Part shown: positions 16,755 to 25,240 of the stretch, in pieces
Position numbering within the stretch: the stretch's first letter is position 1
Layout: each line of letters opens with the position of its first letter
Assembly: GCF_019200975.1 (NCBI RefSeq)
Contig: NZ_JAHTMR010000001.1
Location: forward strand, 513,400-577,399
DNA: 64,000 bases
Direction: 5' to 3'
Source of the DNA: Pseudomonas sp. PD9R
Lineage (GTDB): Bacteria; Pseudomonadota; Gammaproteobacteria; Pseudomonadales; Pseudomonadaceae
Translations under genes and position numbers: made by a program
The notes under the pieces: generated by a model
Told to the model about the DNA's origin: nothing
Seen by the model: the letters and a program-made list of their open reading frames with translations, nothing else
Database searches by the model: none

Positions 16755-18197
16755 ATGGCCAGCAGCCAAGACCTCAATGCCCATGTGACCATCGCTCGAA
16801 TGCACGACGTGCTTGCGCGGCAAAAGGCTGCACAAGCTGCCGAAGGTCCACCCCCGGTCGCATTGCGCATCGACCGTATTGACCGGGTCATTGCGCTGGT
16901 ACTGGAAAACCGCCAGGCGCTGTGTGAGGCGCTGGCGACGGATTTTTCCTGGCGCTCGCACGACCACTCGTTGATGAGCGATGTGCTGTTGCCGGTTGCC
17001 GGGCTCAAGTACGCGCGCCAGCGGGTGCATCGCTGGATGAAGGCCGAGCGACGCACGCCGGAAATGGGCACCGGATGGCTCGGCGCCAAGGCCGAGATCC
17101 ACTTCCAGCCGCTGGGCAGCATCGGCATCATGGCACCGTGGAATTTTCCGGTGGCCATCGCTCTGGGCCCGTTGGCCGAAGCCTTTGCGGCGGGCAATCG
17201 GGCGATGATCACGCTGTCGGAGTTCACCCCCACCACTGCGGCACTGCTGATCAAACTGGTGGCGCGTTACTTCGACGACACCGAGGTCGCGGCTTTTGTC
17301 GGTGGCGCGGAAGTCGGCGCGGCATTTTCCGCATTACCGCTGGATCACATCATCTTCACCGGCAGCCCCCGGGTAGGGCGACTGGTGATGGCCGCCGCCG
17401 CGCAAAACCTGACGCCGCTCACGCTTGAGCTGGGCGGCAAGTCGCCGACGATCATTGGTCGCGGCGCTGATCTGGGCAATGCCGCGCGGCGCATCTGGGG
17501 CGGCAAGGGCATCAGCGCCGGTCAAGCCTGTATCGCCCCGGATTACGTGCTGGTACACGAGAATGACCTCGAATCATTGCTGACCTGCATGCAGGAAGAA
17601 CTGCGCAAGATGTTCCCGACCCTGCGCGATAACCCCGACTACACCGCCATGGCCACGCCGGGCCAATACCAACGACTGCAAACCTACCTGGCGGATGCCC
17701 GGTCGTGGTACGTGCGGTGCATCGAGGTCAATCCCGCCGACGAAGAACTCGCCAGCGTGCGCAAGATCGCCCCGACACTGTTGGTGGACCCGCCGGAGCA
17801 GGCACTGGTGATGCAGGAAGAACTCTTCGGCCCGCTGTTACCGATCCGCGCTTACCGTTCCATCGACGAGGCCATTGCCTACGTCAATGCGCGTCCGCGC
17901 CCGCTGGCGCTGTACTACTTTGGCGATGACCGCGCCGAAGCGAAGCAGGTGTTGCAGCGGACGTCCTCGGGTGGTGCCTGTATCAACGAAGTCATGCAGC
18001 ATATTTTCCAGAGCGACCTGCCGTTCGGTGGTTGCGGCAATTCCGGTTTCGGTCGATATCGCGGCGGCGACGGCTTCAAGGCGTTCAGCCTGCAACGGTC
18101 GGTATTCACGCCGCCGCGCTGGGATGTGATGGGTATGTTGCGCCCGCCGTACGGCAAATTGTTCCGACGTGTAATGGGTGCGTTATTGAAACCCTAA
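16755..18197 (+). CDS. Aldehyde dehydrogenase, coniferyl-aldehyde-dehydrogenase type
   Basis: A 480-residue NAD(P)-dependent aldehyde dehydrogenase. Glu225 in LELGGKS and catalytic Cys259 in GQACIAPDY are present, as are the cofactor block GIMAPWNFPVAIALGP and the FGGCGNSGFGRYRG C-terminus. The short length and the GQACIAPDYVLV signature match the coniferyl aldehyde dehydrogenase / fatty aldehyde dehydrogenase class-3-like group. ATG at 16755 is preceded by AAGGAA; the longer frame reaching 16527 crosses a REP element. It is divergent from the beta-oxidation operon and would turn a released aldehyde into the acid used by the acyl-CoA synthetase. The exact aldehyde is unknown. Confidence 0.93.
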   Translation: MASSQDLNAHVTIARMHDVLARQKAAQAAEGPPPVALRIDRIDRVIALVLENRQALCEALATDFSWRSHDHSLMSDVLLPVAGLKYARQRVHRWMKAERRTPEMGTGWLGAKAEIHFQPLGSIGIMAPWNFPVAIALGPLAEAFAAGNRAMITLSEFTPTTAALLIKLVARYFDDTEVAAFVGGAEVGAAFSALPLDHIIFTGSPRVGRLVMAAAAQNLTPLTLELGGKSPTIIGRGADLGNAARRIWGGKGISAGQACIAPDYVLVHENDLESLLTCMQEELRKMFPTLRDNPDYTAMATPGQYQRLQTYLADARSWYVRCIEVNPADEELASVRKIAPTLLVDPPEQALVMQEELFGPLLPIRAYRSIDEAIAYVNARPRPLALYYFGDDRAEAKQVLQRTSSGGACINEVMQHIFQSDLPFGGCGNSGFGRYRGGDGFKAFSLQRSVFTPPRWDVMGMLRPPYGKLFRRVMGALLKP

Positions 18198-18201
18198 CCC
18201 C

Positions 18202-18240
18202 TGTAGGAGCTGCCGCAGGCTGCGATCTTTTGATCTTGAT
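18202..18240 (+). repeat. Single REP (unpaired)
   Basis: One forward arm only, starting TGTAGGAGCTGCCGCAGG four bases after the aldehyde dehydrogenase stop; no inverse partner follows before the next gene. Confidence 0.9.
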
Positions 18241-18261
18241 CTTCGTCCAAAAGGGAAAAAA

Positions 18262-20037
18262 ATGCCCCCGATGAAACCTCTTGTCCTGACCCTGTGCTGT
18301 CTCGCTTTCGCCCCCCAATGCCTCGCCACCCCAAAACGCCCAAACATCGTGGTCCTGGTCGCCGACGACTGGGGCTACAGCGATGTCGGCGCTTTTGGCA
18401 GCGAAATCGCCACGCCGAACATCGACACACTGGCCCGTGAAGGCGTGCGCTTTGCCGATTTTCATGTCACTGCATCTTGCTCGCCGACCCGCTCGATGCT
18501 GCTGACTGGCGTCGACAACCACCGCAATGGCGTCGGCAATATGCCGGAGACTATGCCCGCCGAGCATCTCGGCAAACCGGGCTACAGCGGCGTGCTCAAT
18601 GACAACGCGATCACCGTGGCCAGCCTGCTCAAGGACAGCGGTTATCACACCTACATCACCGGCAAATGGCATCTGGGTAAAACCGCCGACACGCTGCCAA
18701 ATAATCGCGGCTTCGAGCGCTCGTTCATCCAGGCCGACAGCGGCTCGGACAACTGGGAGGAACGGCCCTATGCACCGCTGTACGACAAAGCCGCGTGGTT
18801 CGAAAACGGCCAACCGGCGCACCTGCCCAAGGACTATTACTCCTCGACGTTCATTGTCGACAAAGCCATGGATTACATCGCGCAGGACCGCGCGGACGGG
18901 CAGCCGTTTTTTGCATATCTGGGCTTTCAGGCCAACCACATTCCGGTCCAGGCACCCAAGGACATCATCGATAAATACCGTGGTCGCTATGACCAAGGCT
19001 GGACCGCATTGCGCAAGGCCCGTCGTGATCGTGCGGTAGAACTGGGCCTGATCCCGGCCGAATCCGCCATGCTGACGATGGCCAGCACTGCTGACTGGGA
19101 GGCGCTGGATGAACATGAAAAACGCTACGAAGCACGGCGCATGGAAGTCTATGCCGGCATGGCGGAAACCATGGACCTGGAAATCGGCCGCCTGATCGCC
19201 CACCTCAAAGACACTGGCGAATACGACAACACAGTGTTTGTGTTCCTTTCCGACAATGGCAGCGAACCGACCAACCCCTACGACATTCTCGCGCTGAAGC
19301 TGTGGCTGGAAGTGAAGTACTCCCGCGACATTGACCGACTGGGCGGCAAGGGCGGTTTCTCCAGCATCGGCCCGAGCTGGGCCAGTGCCGCAGCGGCACC
19401 GTTGAGCGGCTACAAATTTTTCGCCGGGGAGGGCGGGCTGCGCACGCCACTGATCGTTTCCGGCGTGCCCGGTATCCAGGCCAATCAAATTTCCAGAACC
19501 TTCGCTCACGTCACCGACATTGTGCCGACGTTGCTGGAGGTGGCCGGTGTTCAAGACCCTGGCGGACAATACAAAGGCAGAACCGTCGAGCCCTTGATCG
19601 GCAGCAGTCTGATGCCGGTGTTGCACGGCCGGTCCGAGCGGGTACACCCCGAAGATCAGGCCATCGGCTACGAACTGTCGGGCAGTGCGGCGTTGTTCAA
19701 GGGCGATTACAAACTGGTGAAAAGCCTGAAACCGGTGGGCGACGAGCGATGGCATCTCTACAACATCGCCACCGACCCCGGCGAAGTGAACGACCTGCAG
19801 CGTCAGGAACCAGAGCGTTTCCTGCGCATGCAAGCGGACTACGTCGAGTACGCGCAGGTCAACGGCGTGCTGCCGATGCCGGCGGGTTATGACTACAAGC
19901 GCCAGGGCCAGTTGTACGCGTTGCAGCATGTGCTGATACCGAAACTCAAAGCCGCTGCCCCGCCAGTGTTGGCCGTGTTGGTGCTGTTGATCGGAGTTTG
20001 GGTATGGCGTCGTCGCAGCAGGGGCGAACAATCGTGA
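18262..20037 (+). CDS. Sulfatase, formylglycine-type, with C-terminal membrane anchor (second copy)
   Basis: A 591-residue type I sulfatase. The formylglycine precursor Cys73 lies in the perfect C-S-P-T-R motif; Asp35/Asp36 (VADDWGYSD) and FLSDNGSEP provide metal ligands; GKWHLGK contains the usual active-site Lys and His. A signal peptide (about 1-22) is present. Unlike the first sulfatase it ends with a hydrophobic segment (about 566-582) followed by the basic tail RRRSRGEQS, so the catalytic domain is probably held in the inner membrane facing the periplasm. ATG at 18262 follows a GGGA; MKPL three codons later is an alternative. The DUF2889 gene overlaps its 3' end. Confidence 0.93.
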   Translation: MPPMKPLVLTLCCLAFAPQCLATPKRPNIVVLVADDWGYSDVGAFGSEIATPNIDTLAREGVRFADFHVTASCSPTRSMLLTGVDNHRNGVGNMPETMPAEHLGKPGYSGVLNDNAITVASLLKDSGYHTYITGKWHLGKTADTLPNNRGFERSFIQADSGSDNWEERPYAPLYDKAAWFENGQPAHLPKDYYSSTFIVDKAMDYIAQDRADGQPFFAYLGFQANHIPVQAPKDIIDKYRGRYDQGWTALRKARRDRAVELGLIPAESAMLTMASTADWEALDEHEKRYEARRMEVYAGMAETMDLEIGRLIAHLKDTGEYDNTVFVFLSDNGSEPTNPYDILALKLWLEVKYSRDIDRLGGKGGFSSIGPSWASAAAAPLSGYKFFAGEGGLRTPLIVSGVPGIQANQISRTFAHVTDIVPTLLEVAGVQDPGGQYKGRTVEPLIGSSLMPVLHGRSERVHPEDQAIGYELSGSAALFKGDYKLVKSLKPVGDERWHLYNIATDPGEVNDLQRQEPERFLRMQADYVEYAQVNGVLPMPAGYDYKRQGQLYALQHVLIPKLKAAAPPVLAVLVLLIGVWVWRRRSRGEQS

Positions 20038-20585
20038 TCAATGAAGTCGACGAGTGGGGCCGCCGGTTGATTCACCGGCGCAAGGTCGAGTGTCAGGGAT
20101 TTTTGCGAGCCGATGGCCTGTGGGATATCGAGGGCCAATTGAACGACAGCAAGACGCATCCGGTGACCCTGGCTGAAGGCCGAACTGTTGCAGCCGGCCA
20201 GACCTATCACGGCATGCTGATCCGCCTGACACTGGACGATGACTTTATCGTGCAAGAAGTCCAGGTGAGTATGCCCGACGTCCCCACCAGTCAATGTCGC
20301 GGGTCGATGCCGGCGTATGACAAGTTGCTGGGGGAGCGGGTCGGTCCGGGCTTTTCACGGCGCATCAAGGAGCTGTTCGGCGGTGTCGGCGGGTGCGTGC
20401 ATTTGACCGAGTTGCTGCTGCCGATGGCGACCACGGCGTTTCAGACGATCCCCATGGCTAGGGCAATGGTGGCGCCGCGTACGGCGGAAGATGCCGAAGC
20501 GTACAGCGACGCCACCGGCCGTTTGATTAATACCTGTTACGCGTTGCGTGAGGACAGCCCGGTGGCGATATTCCTGAAAAAATAA
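20004..20585 (+). CDS. DUF2889 protein
   Basis: A protein of about 193 residues matching DUF2889: IHRRKVECQGFLRADGLWDIEGQLNDSKTH near the start, then GMLIRLTLDDDFIVQEV, and GGVGGCVHLTELLLPMATTAFQ. Members are soluble and of unknown function. The start is uncertain: ATG at 20004 has GGAG seven bases upstream and overlaps the sulfatase by 34 bp, while GTG at 20034 overlaps its stop codon and would give a family-typical short N-terminus. The overlap suggests translational coupling with the anchored sulfatase. In other genomes, as I recall, DUF2889 genes occur beside acyl-CoA and steroid-type catabolic genes, but I cannot verify this here. Confidence 0.8.
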   Translation: MASSQQGRTIVINEVDEWGRRLIHRRKVECQGFLRADGLWDIEGQLNDSKTHPVTLAEGRTVAAGQTYHGMLIRLTLDDDFIVQEVQVSMPDVPTSQCRGSMPAYDKLLGERVGPGFSRRIKELFGGVGGCVHLTELLLPMATTAFQTIPMARAMVAPRTAEDAEAYSDATGRLINTCYALREDSPVAIFLKK

Positions 20586-20588
20586 CCC

Positions 20589-20672
20589 TGTAGGAGCTGC
20601 CGCAGGCTGCGATCTTTTGATTTTGTTTTGTAAGAACAACGTCAAAAGATCGCAGCCTGCGGCAGCTCCTAA
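20589..20672. repeat. REP doublet
   Basis: Forward arm starts at 20589 and inverse arm ends near 20672, between the convergent DUF2889 and racemase genes. Confidence 0.95.
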
Positions 20673-20682
20673 AGGGGATTTG

Positions 20683-21795
20683 TTAGCTGGCAGTGCTGAG
20701 TTGAATGCCGGCCTTTTGCAGGATTTGTGCAGTGTGCTCGCCGCGTTTTGGCACCAGGCCAGCCGTTGAAGGCGTTGCCGAAAACCGTGGTGCCGGTGCC
20801 GCTTGCAGCACACCGTCGTGGCGCGAGTACACGCCTCGTTCAGCCATGTGCGGATGCGTCAGCGCTTCAGCGGGTGTCAGCACCGGCGCGAAACAGGCAT
20901 CGCTGCCTTGCAACAGGTCGATCCAGTGCTGGCGCGGCTGGCTGGCAAACACGGCGGCCAGTCGCTCGCGCAAGGTGCCCCACAGGCGCGGGTCATAGGG
21001 ATTCTTGAAATCCGCGTCGTCGCCCAGCCCGAGCTTGTTGAACAGCAGTGCATTGAACTGCGGTTCGAGGGCCTGCACGCTGACGAACGAGCCATCGGCG
21101 CAGGCATAGGTGCGGCTCCAGTGGGCGCCGTCTAGCAGTCCGCAACCCCGTTCCAGCGGTTGTTGACCGGCAGAATGCGCCGACAGCAACAGGTTCATCA
21201 GGTTGGCGCTGCCATCGACAATGGCCGCGTCCACCACCTGGCCGACGCCGTTGGTGCTGGCGTTGATGATCCCCGCCAGAATCCCCATCGCCAGGTACAG
21301 TGCGCCGCCGCCCAGATCGCCGACCAGCGTGGGTGGCGCCATTGGCGGTTGACCGGCCTCACCGCTGAACCACAAGGCACCGGACAACGCGATGTAGTTG
21401 AGGTCATGGCCGGCGGCCTGAGCCAACGGGCCTTGCTGGCCCCAACCGGTCATGCGCCCGTAGACCAATCGAGGATTGCGCGCCAGGCAGACGTCGGGAC
21501 CCAGGCCCAGACGCTCCATGACGCCGGGCCGCATGCCTTCGATCAGCGCGTCGGCGCCTTCGATCAGGCGCAACACCGCTTCGATGGCTTCGGGGTCTTT
21601 GAGGTCCAGTGCGATCGACTGCTTGCCGCGATTGACGATCGCATGCTTGCCCAGGTCGAGCATGTCGCTGCCCTTGGTGCCGGCGCGTTCGACGAGGATC
21701 ACCTCGGCGCCCATGTCCGCCAGCAACATGCCGCAGAACGGCCCCGGACCGATGCCGGCAATTTCGACGATGCGAACGCCGTCCAGTACGCCCAT
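20683..21795 (-). CDS. Alpha-methylacyl-CoA racemase (CaiB/BaiF family)
   Basis: A 370-residue CoA-transferase family III protein. The opening LDGVRIVEIAGIGPGPFCGMLLADMGAEVI is typical of alpha-methylacyl-CoA racemases. The residues matching the racemase catalytic pair are kept: His130 in AGHDLNYIALSG and Asp160 in LVGDLGGG (His126 and Asp156 in the M. tuberculosis enzyme). It would interconvert (2R)- and (2S)-2-methylacyl-CoAs, which is required before branched chains can enter beta-oxidation. ATG at 21795 has AGGAGT upstream; the longer frame to 21840 enters a REP element. Its presence with an SCP-x-type thiolase points to a methyl-branched substrate; general CoA transfer remains possible. 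Confidence 0.9.
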   Translation of the reverse strand: MGVLDGVRIVEIAGIGPGPFCGMLLADMGAEVILVERAGTKGSDMLDLGKHAIVNRGKQSIALDLKDPEAIEAVLRLIEGADALIEGMRPGVMERLGLGPDVCLARNPRLVYGRMTGWGQQGPLAQAAGHDLNYIALSGALWFSGEAGQPPMAPPTLVGDLGGGALYLAMGILAGIINASTNGVGQVVDAAIVDGSANLMNLLLSAHSAGQQPLERGCGLLDGAHWSRTYACADGSFVSVQALEPQFNALLFNKLGLGDDADFKNPYDPRLWGTLRERLAAVFASQPRQHWIDLLQGSDACFAPVLTPAEALTHPHMAERGVYSRHDGVLQAAPAPRFSATPSTAGLVPKRGEHTAQILQKAGIQLSTAS

Positions 21796-21832
21796 GTGAG
21801 TACTCCTATGTTTCAACGGAAAATTGGGGATG

Positions 21833-21920
21833 AAGATCAAAAGATCGCAGCCTTCGGCAGCTCCTACAGGTTTACGCAGGCCTGTGTAGGCGCTGCCGAA
21901 GGCTGCGATCTTTTGACGTT
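21833..21920. repeat. REP pair in inside-out order
   Basis: Inverse arm (GATCAAAAGATCGCAGCC from 21835) precedes the forward arm (TGTAGGCGCTGCCG at 21884); both carry the CCTTCGGCAG / CCGAAGG variant. The right end touches the stop codon of the next minus-strand gene. Confidence 0.93.
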
Positions 21921-22278
21921 AACGACGGACCAGCAACGCGGTCATCACTGCGTGAAACACAACGGCGGGCCACAGCAACGGCCCGCTGCCGACAAACCAA
22001 CCGACATACGCCAGGTACAACGCAATCGTCCCGTTGTAGATCAGCATCGCCCACACCGCGCTGGCATTCGCCGGCCGTGGCCAGCAGGCAATCCCGAGCG
22101 CAATCAGCGCCAAACCGAACAACCGCGCAAACAGCGCGATCACCTCGGTCCCGGCAATTCCCAGCAGCAGCTGGCTGACCAGTCCGGGTGCAAACAAGAG
22201 CGCCAATCCGGTAGCAAGCTCGACAACCGCTGCCACCGTCAGCAGCTTATGCGGGGTGAGAAAGCGCGCTGGATTCAT
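21919..22278 (-). CDS. Small four-helix membrane protein, unknown function
   Basis: A protein of about 119 residues with four hydrophobic helices (LLTVAAVVELATGLALLF, IALFARLFGLALIALGIACW, AVWAMLIYNGTIALYLAYVGW, WPAVVFHAVMTALLV). No catalytic motif is seen. ATG at 22278 lies within the 3' end of the GMC oxidoreductase gene (32 bp overlap, other frame), so the two are probably coupled; GTG at 22287 is an alternative start. It could be a membrane partner of the alcohol dehydrogenase, but nothing in the sequence proves that. Confidence 0.75.
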   Translation of the reverse strand: MNPARFLTPHKLLTVAAVVELATGLALLFAPGLVSQLLLGIAGTEVIALFARLFGLALIALGIACWPRPANASAVWAMLIYNGTIALYLAYVGWFVGSGPLLWPAVVFHAVMTALLVRR

Positions 22279-23908
22279 GGCTATCACTCGATGGGGTAGA
22301 GGCGCTGGCGACGCGATCCTGGCGGATAAACTCGGCGGCTTTTTCGCCGATCATCACCGTCGCCGCCGTGGTGCTGCATCCAATGATAGTCGGCATGATC
22401 GAAGCGTCGACCACGCGCAAGCCCAGCAGGCCATGCACGCTCAATCGGGCGTCCACCACCGCCATTGCATCGCTGCCCATTTTGCAGGTGCCGACCGGGT
22501 GGTAGAGGGTGTCGGAGCGGTTACGCACTACCTGCTCGATCTCGGCATCGCTGCGCATCGGCGCATCAATCACGCTTTGTGGACTGAAGGCTTTGAACGC
22601 CGGTGTTGCCATGACGTTCTCGATGACCCGGTAGCCTTTGATCAGGGTCTTGATGTCGTCAGGGTGGGTCAGGAAGGCCGGGTCGATCAGCGGCGGTACC
22701 ATCGGGTCGGCACTGGCCAGGGTCAGTTGCCCGACGCTTTTCGGGTGCAGCAGGCAGGCATGCACGCTCAGGCCGTGACCGCGATACAAGGTGCGGCCAT
22801 GGTCGGCAAACATGGCGATGGTCAAGGCCAGTTCGATATCAGCCTGAACCAGTTCCGGCGCGGTTTTGACGAAAGCACAGGCCTCGGCGAAGTTGCTGGT
22901 CAGCGGACCGCTGCGGCGGCGCCAGTAACTAAACGCCGCTTTGGTGATGTCCCAGGCGCCGGCCAGCGACAGGCCAATCAGGCGTCTGGATTTGACGCGG
23001 TAGGAGTGCACGTAGTCGATGTGGTCGACCAGGTTCTGGCCGACGCCGGGTAGTTCGTGGACCACCGGGATGTCGAATTTCAGCAGTTCAGCCAAGGGGC
23101 CAACGCCGGACAGCAGTAGCAGCTGCGGCGAGTTGAACGCGCCGGAACTGAGGATCAGTTCATGCCGCGCATGCAGGGTGCGTTTTACCCCGTTCTGCAT
23201 GAACTCGATGCCCACCGCACGTTTGCCATCGAAGAGAATTCGCGTGGCGTGGGCGTGGGTTTCGATGTGCAGGTTTTGCCGCTGGCGGTTCGGTGTCAGG
23301 TAAGCCTTGGCCGCACTGCAACGCTGTCCGTCCTTCTGCATCACTTGCACGCGACCGAAGCCCTCCATGGTCGCGCCGTTCTGGTCAGGGCAGGCCGGGT
23401 AGCCTGCTTGCATTCCGGCTTCGACAAAGGTTTCGCCAAACGGATTGGGCGAGGAGTGGAAACGCACGTTGAGCGGGCCGTTCTGGCCGTGCAGCGGATC
23501 TTTGAAATGTTCGTTGTGCTCGGCGCGTTTGAAGAACGGCAGCACCTCCTGATAACTCCAGCCCGGGTTGCCCAGCGCCGCCCAGCGGTTGAAATCTTCC
23601 GGATGGCCACGGTGATAGGCCATGGCGTTGATCGAAGAACTGCCGCCCAGTGTCTTGCCCCGAGGCTGATAACCGACGCGGCCGTTCAGGCCCGATTGCG
23701 CCACGGTCTGGTACTGCCAGTTGTTGATCGAGGTCGGCACCATCGCGGCCACGCCGGCCGGCATGTGCACCAGGGGATGGGTGTCCGGGCCGCCCGCTTC
23801 GAGCAGGCAGACCGAAATATTCGAATCCTCCGACAAGCGACTGGCAACTACACAACCGGCAGCGCCTGCACCGACTACGATGTAATCGAATTCCGTGTTC
23901 TCGTTCAT
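22247..23908 (-). CDS. GMC-family alcohol oxidoreductase (choline dehydrogenase/AlkJ-like)
   Basis: A 553-residue FAD enzyme. The dinucleotide-binding motif VVGAGAAGCVVASRLSED is at the N-terminus, the GMC signature GGSSSINAMAYHRG follows, and ILSSGAFNSPQLLLLSGVGP gives the second signature. The C-terminal HPVGTCKMGSD..VVDARLSVHGLLGLRVVDASIMP carries the active-site His. It would oxidise an alcohol to an aldehyde, passing electrons to quinone or oxygen. ATG at 23908 is preceded by AGAGAAG. It lies divergent to the AraC regulator and upstream of the racemase, which fits a pathway step directly after sulfate-ester cleavage. Confidence 0.93.
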   Translation of the reverse strand: MNENTEFDYIVVGAGAAGCVVASRLSEDSNISVCLLEAGGPDTHPLVHMPAGVAAMVPTSINNWQYQTVAQSGLNGRVGYQPRGKTLGGSSSINAMAYHRGHPEDFNRWAALGNPGWSYQEVLPFFKRAEHNEHFKDPLHGQNGPLNVRFHSSPNPFGETFVEAGMQAGYPACPDQNGATMEGFGRVQVMQKDGQRCSAAKAYLTPNRQRQNLHIETHAHATRILFDGKRAVGIEFMQNGVKRTLHARHELILSSGAFNSPQLLLLSGVGPLAELLKFDIPVVHELPGVGQNLVDHIDYVHSYRVKSRRLIGLSLAGAWDITKAAFSYWRRRSGPLTSNFAEACAFVKTAPELVQADIELALTIAMFADHGRTLYRGHGLSVHACLLHPKSVGQLTLASADPMVPPLIDPAFLTHPDDIKTLIKGYRVIENVMATPAFKAFSPQSVIDAPMRSDAEIEQVVRNRSDTLYHPVGTCKMGSDAMAVVDARLSVHGLLGLRVVDASIMPTIIGCSTTAATVMIGEKAAEFIRQDRVASASTPSSDSHESSALSHPA

Positions 23909-24096
23909 GCGTTCTTCTCTTTGTTCGATGCACAACTTCAACGCATTGTGAGCAGAAGGACGAGGCGCTACCGGTCAATTGAGTCAATTCGACGGTCACT
24001 GCGACAGGTGACAATCGCGCCAAGCACCGGACGGGTCATTGACCGATGGAACGTCGGGAGCGAGTATCGGAATTCGCATCCCCAACAGGCAGGCCA
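23909..24096. promoter_or_regulatory. Divergent promoter region between GMC and AraC genes
   Basis: About 190 bp between the two divergent starts. The position suggests that the AraC protein controls the GMC gene from here. A partly symmetric TCAATTGAGTCAATTCGA lies around 23976-23993; no proven operator. Confidence 0.4.
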
Positions 24097-25149
24097 ATGT
24101 CAGGTTCGAAAATGGATACGCCCGGCACCGAAATACCGCTGCGTGAAGAAACGCTGCAACCCACCACCATCGGCAGCTACACCGTGGCCATCGCGCGGGC
24201 GCTGGACGCCAGTGGTGTGGACAGCAAACGGATTTTCAGCGCCATGGGCATCCCGATGGACTTGTCCACCGACCCGATGACCCGCCTGCCGGTCCCCACC
24301 ATGACCCGCTTGTACCAAGCCTGCGTCGACGTCACCAACAATCCGTATTTTGGCCTGACCGTGGCCAAGCACATCCACCTGACGCACCTGCACGCCTTGG
24401 GCTATTCCCTCGCAGCCAGTGGCACCCTGATGGATTTCTGCCGGCGCCTGGAGCGGTACTTCCGGTTGGTTTCCCAGGTGGCCAAGGTCAGTCTCGAACA
24501 GGTTGGCGACCAGGTGCTGTTGCGATTCGAGTACCTGGTGCAGTTGAGTAGCGAGACGGAAGATGCATTCTTCGGTTTCCTGATTCGCACCATGCGCTTG
24601 ATCCACAGGCAGGAGTTCACTCCCTTGCGCCTGGAAATGCGTCGGCCCGTTCCGCATGAGGGCGCCGAACCTTACCTGACGTTGTTCCGCTGCCCGGTGC
24701 TGTTCAGTCAGACGTCCGGCCTGGTGGTGTTCGCCAAGGCAGACCTGATGCAAGTGCTCAGCGGTTCTTGCCCGGAGCTGGCGCAGGTCAACGACAACAT
24801 CGTCATCAGTTACCTGGCTCGACTGGAAAAAAATGATGTGATCACTGGAGTGACGCAGAAGATCATCGAGTTCCTGCCGGACGGCGACTGCACCCGGGAT
24901 CGGGTCGCCAGCGCCCTGTGCATGAGCCCGACCAAACTCCAGCTCAAATTGTCCCAGCGTGGTACCAATTTCCAGCAACTGCTCGACGACACCCGCAAGG
25001 AACTGGCCTGCAGCTACCTCAGCCAGGCCTCGCGACCGGTGACTGAGATCACCTTTCTGCTGGGGTTTAGCGACACCAGCAACTTCACCCGCGCCTTTAA
25101 ACGCTGGACCGGGTTTTCACCAACCGATTACCGGGCACAACCCCTGTAG
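24097..25149 (+). CDS. AraC-family transcriptional regulator (Arabinose_bd / OruR-like N-domain)
   Basis: A regulator of about 350 residues. The N-terminal half (GVDSKRIFSAMGIP, YFGLTVAKHIHLTHLHALGYSLAAS, LERYFRLVSQ) is typical of the AraC proteins with the large arabinose-binding-like sensor. The C-terminal half holds two helix-turn-helix motifs, ending in VTEITFLLGFSDTSNFTRAFKRWTGFSP. The start is not certain: candidates are 24046, 24097 and 24112, with the AGG site before 24112 about as good as any. The last codon and stop (CTG TAG) are formed by the first bases of a REP element. It is the only pathway-type regulator in the 4-36 kb region and probably senses a pathway compound. Confidence 0.9.
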   Translation: MSGSKMDTPGTEIPLREETLQPTTIGSYTVAIARALDASGVDSKRIFSAMGIPMDLSTDPMTRLPVPTMTRLYQACVDVTNNPYFGLTVAKHIHLTHLHALGYSLAASGTLMDFCRRLERYFRLVSQVAKVSLEQVGDQVLLRFEYLVQLSSETEDAFFGFLIRTMRLIHRQEFTPLRLEMRRPVPHEGAEPYLTLFRCPVLFSQTSGLVVFAKADLMQVLSGSCPELAQVNDNIVISYLARLEKNDVITGVTQKIIEFLPDGDCTRDRVASALCMSPTKLQLKLSQRGTNFQQLLDDTRKELACSYLSQASRPVTEITFLLGFSDTSNFTRAFKRWTGFSPTDYRAQPL

Positions 25150-25229
25150 GAGCTGCCGAAGGCTGCGATCTTTTGACGTTGATTTTTAAGATCAAGATCA
25201 AAAGATCGCAGCCTTCGGCAGCTCCTACA
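25145..25229. repeat. REP doublet downstream of the RAYT gene
   Basis: Forward arm starts at 25145 and overlaps the end of the AraC gene; inverse arm ends at 25229, 12 bp past the RAYT stop codon side. Both arms are the CCGAAGG variant. Confidence 0.96.
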
Positions 25230-25240
25230 TGGGGGGCGTG

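Noticed and set aside
18106..20031. 641-codon minus-strand open frame
   Set aside because: Antisense to the sulfatase with an intact CSPTR motif; composition shows no family and it ends in REP-derived residues.
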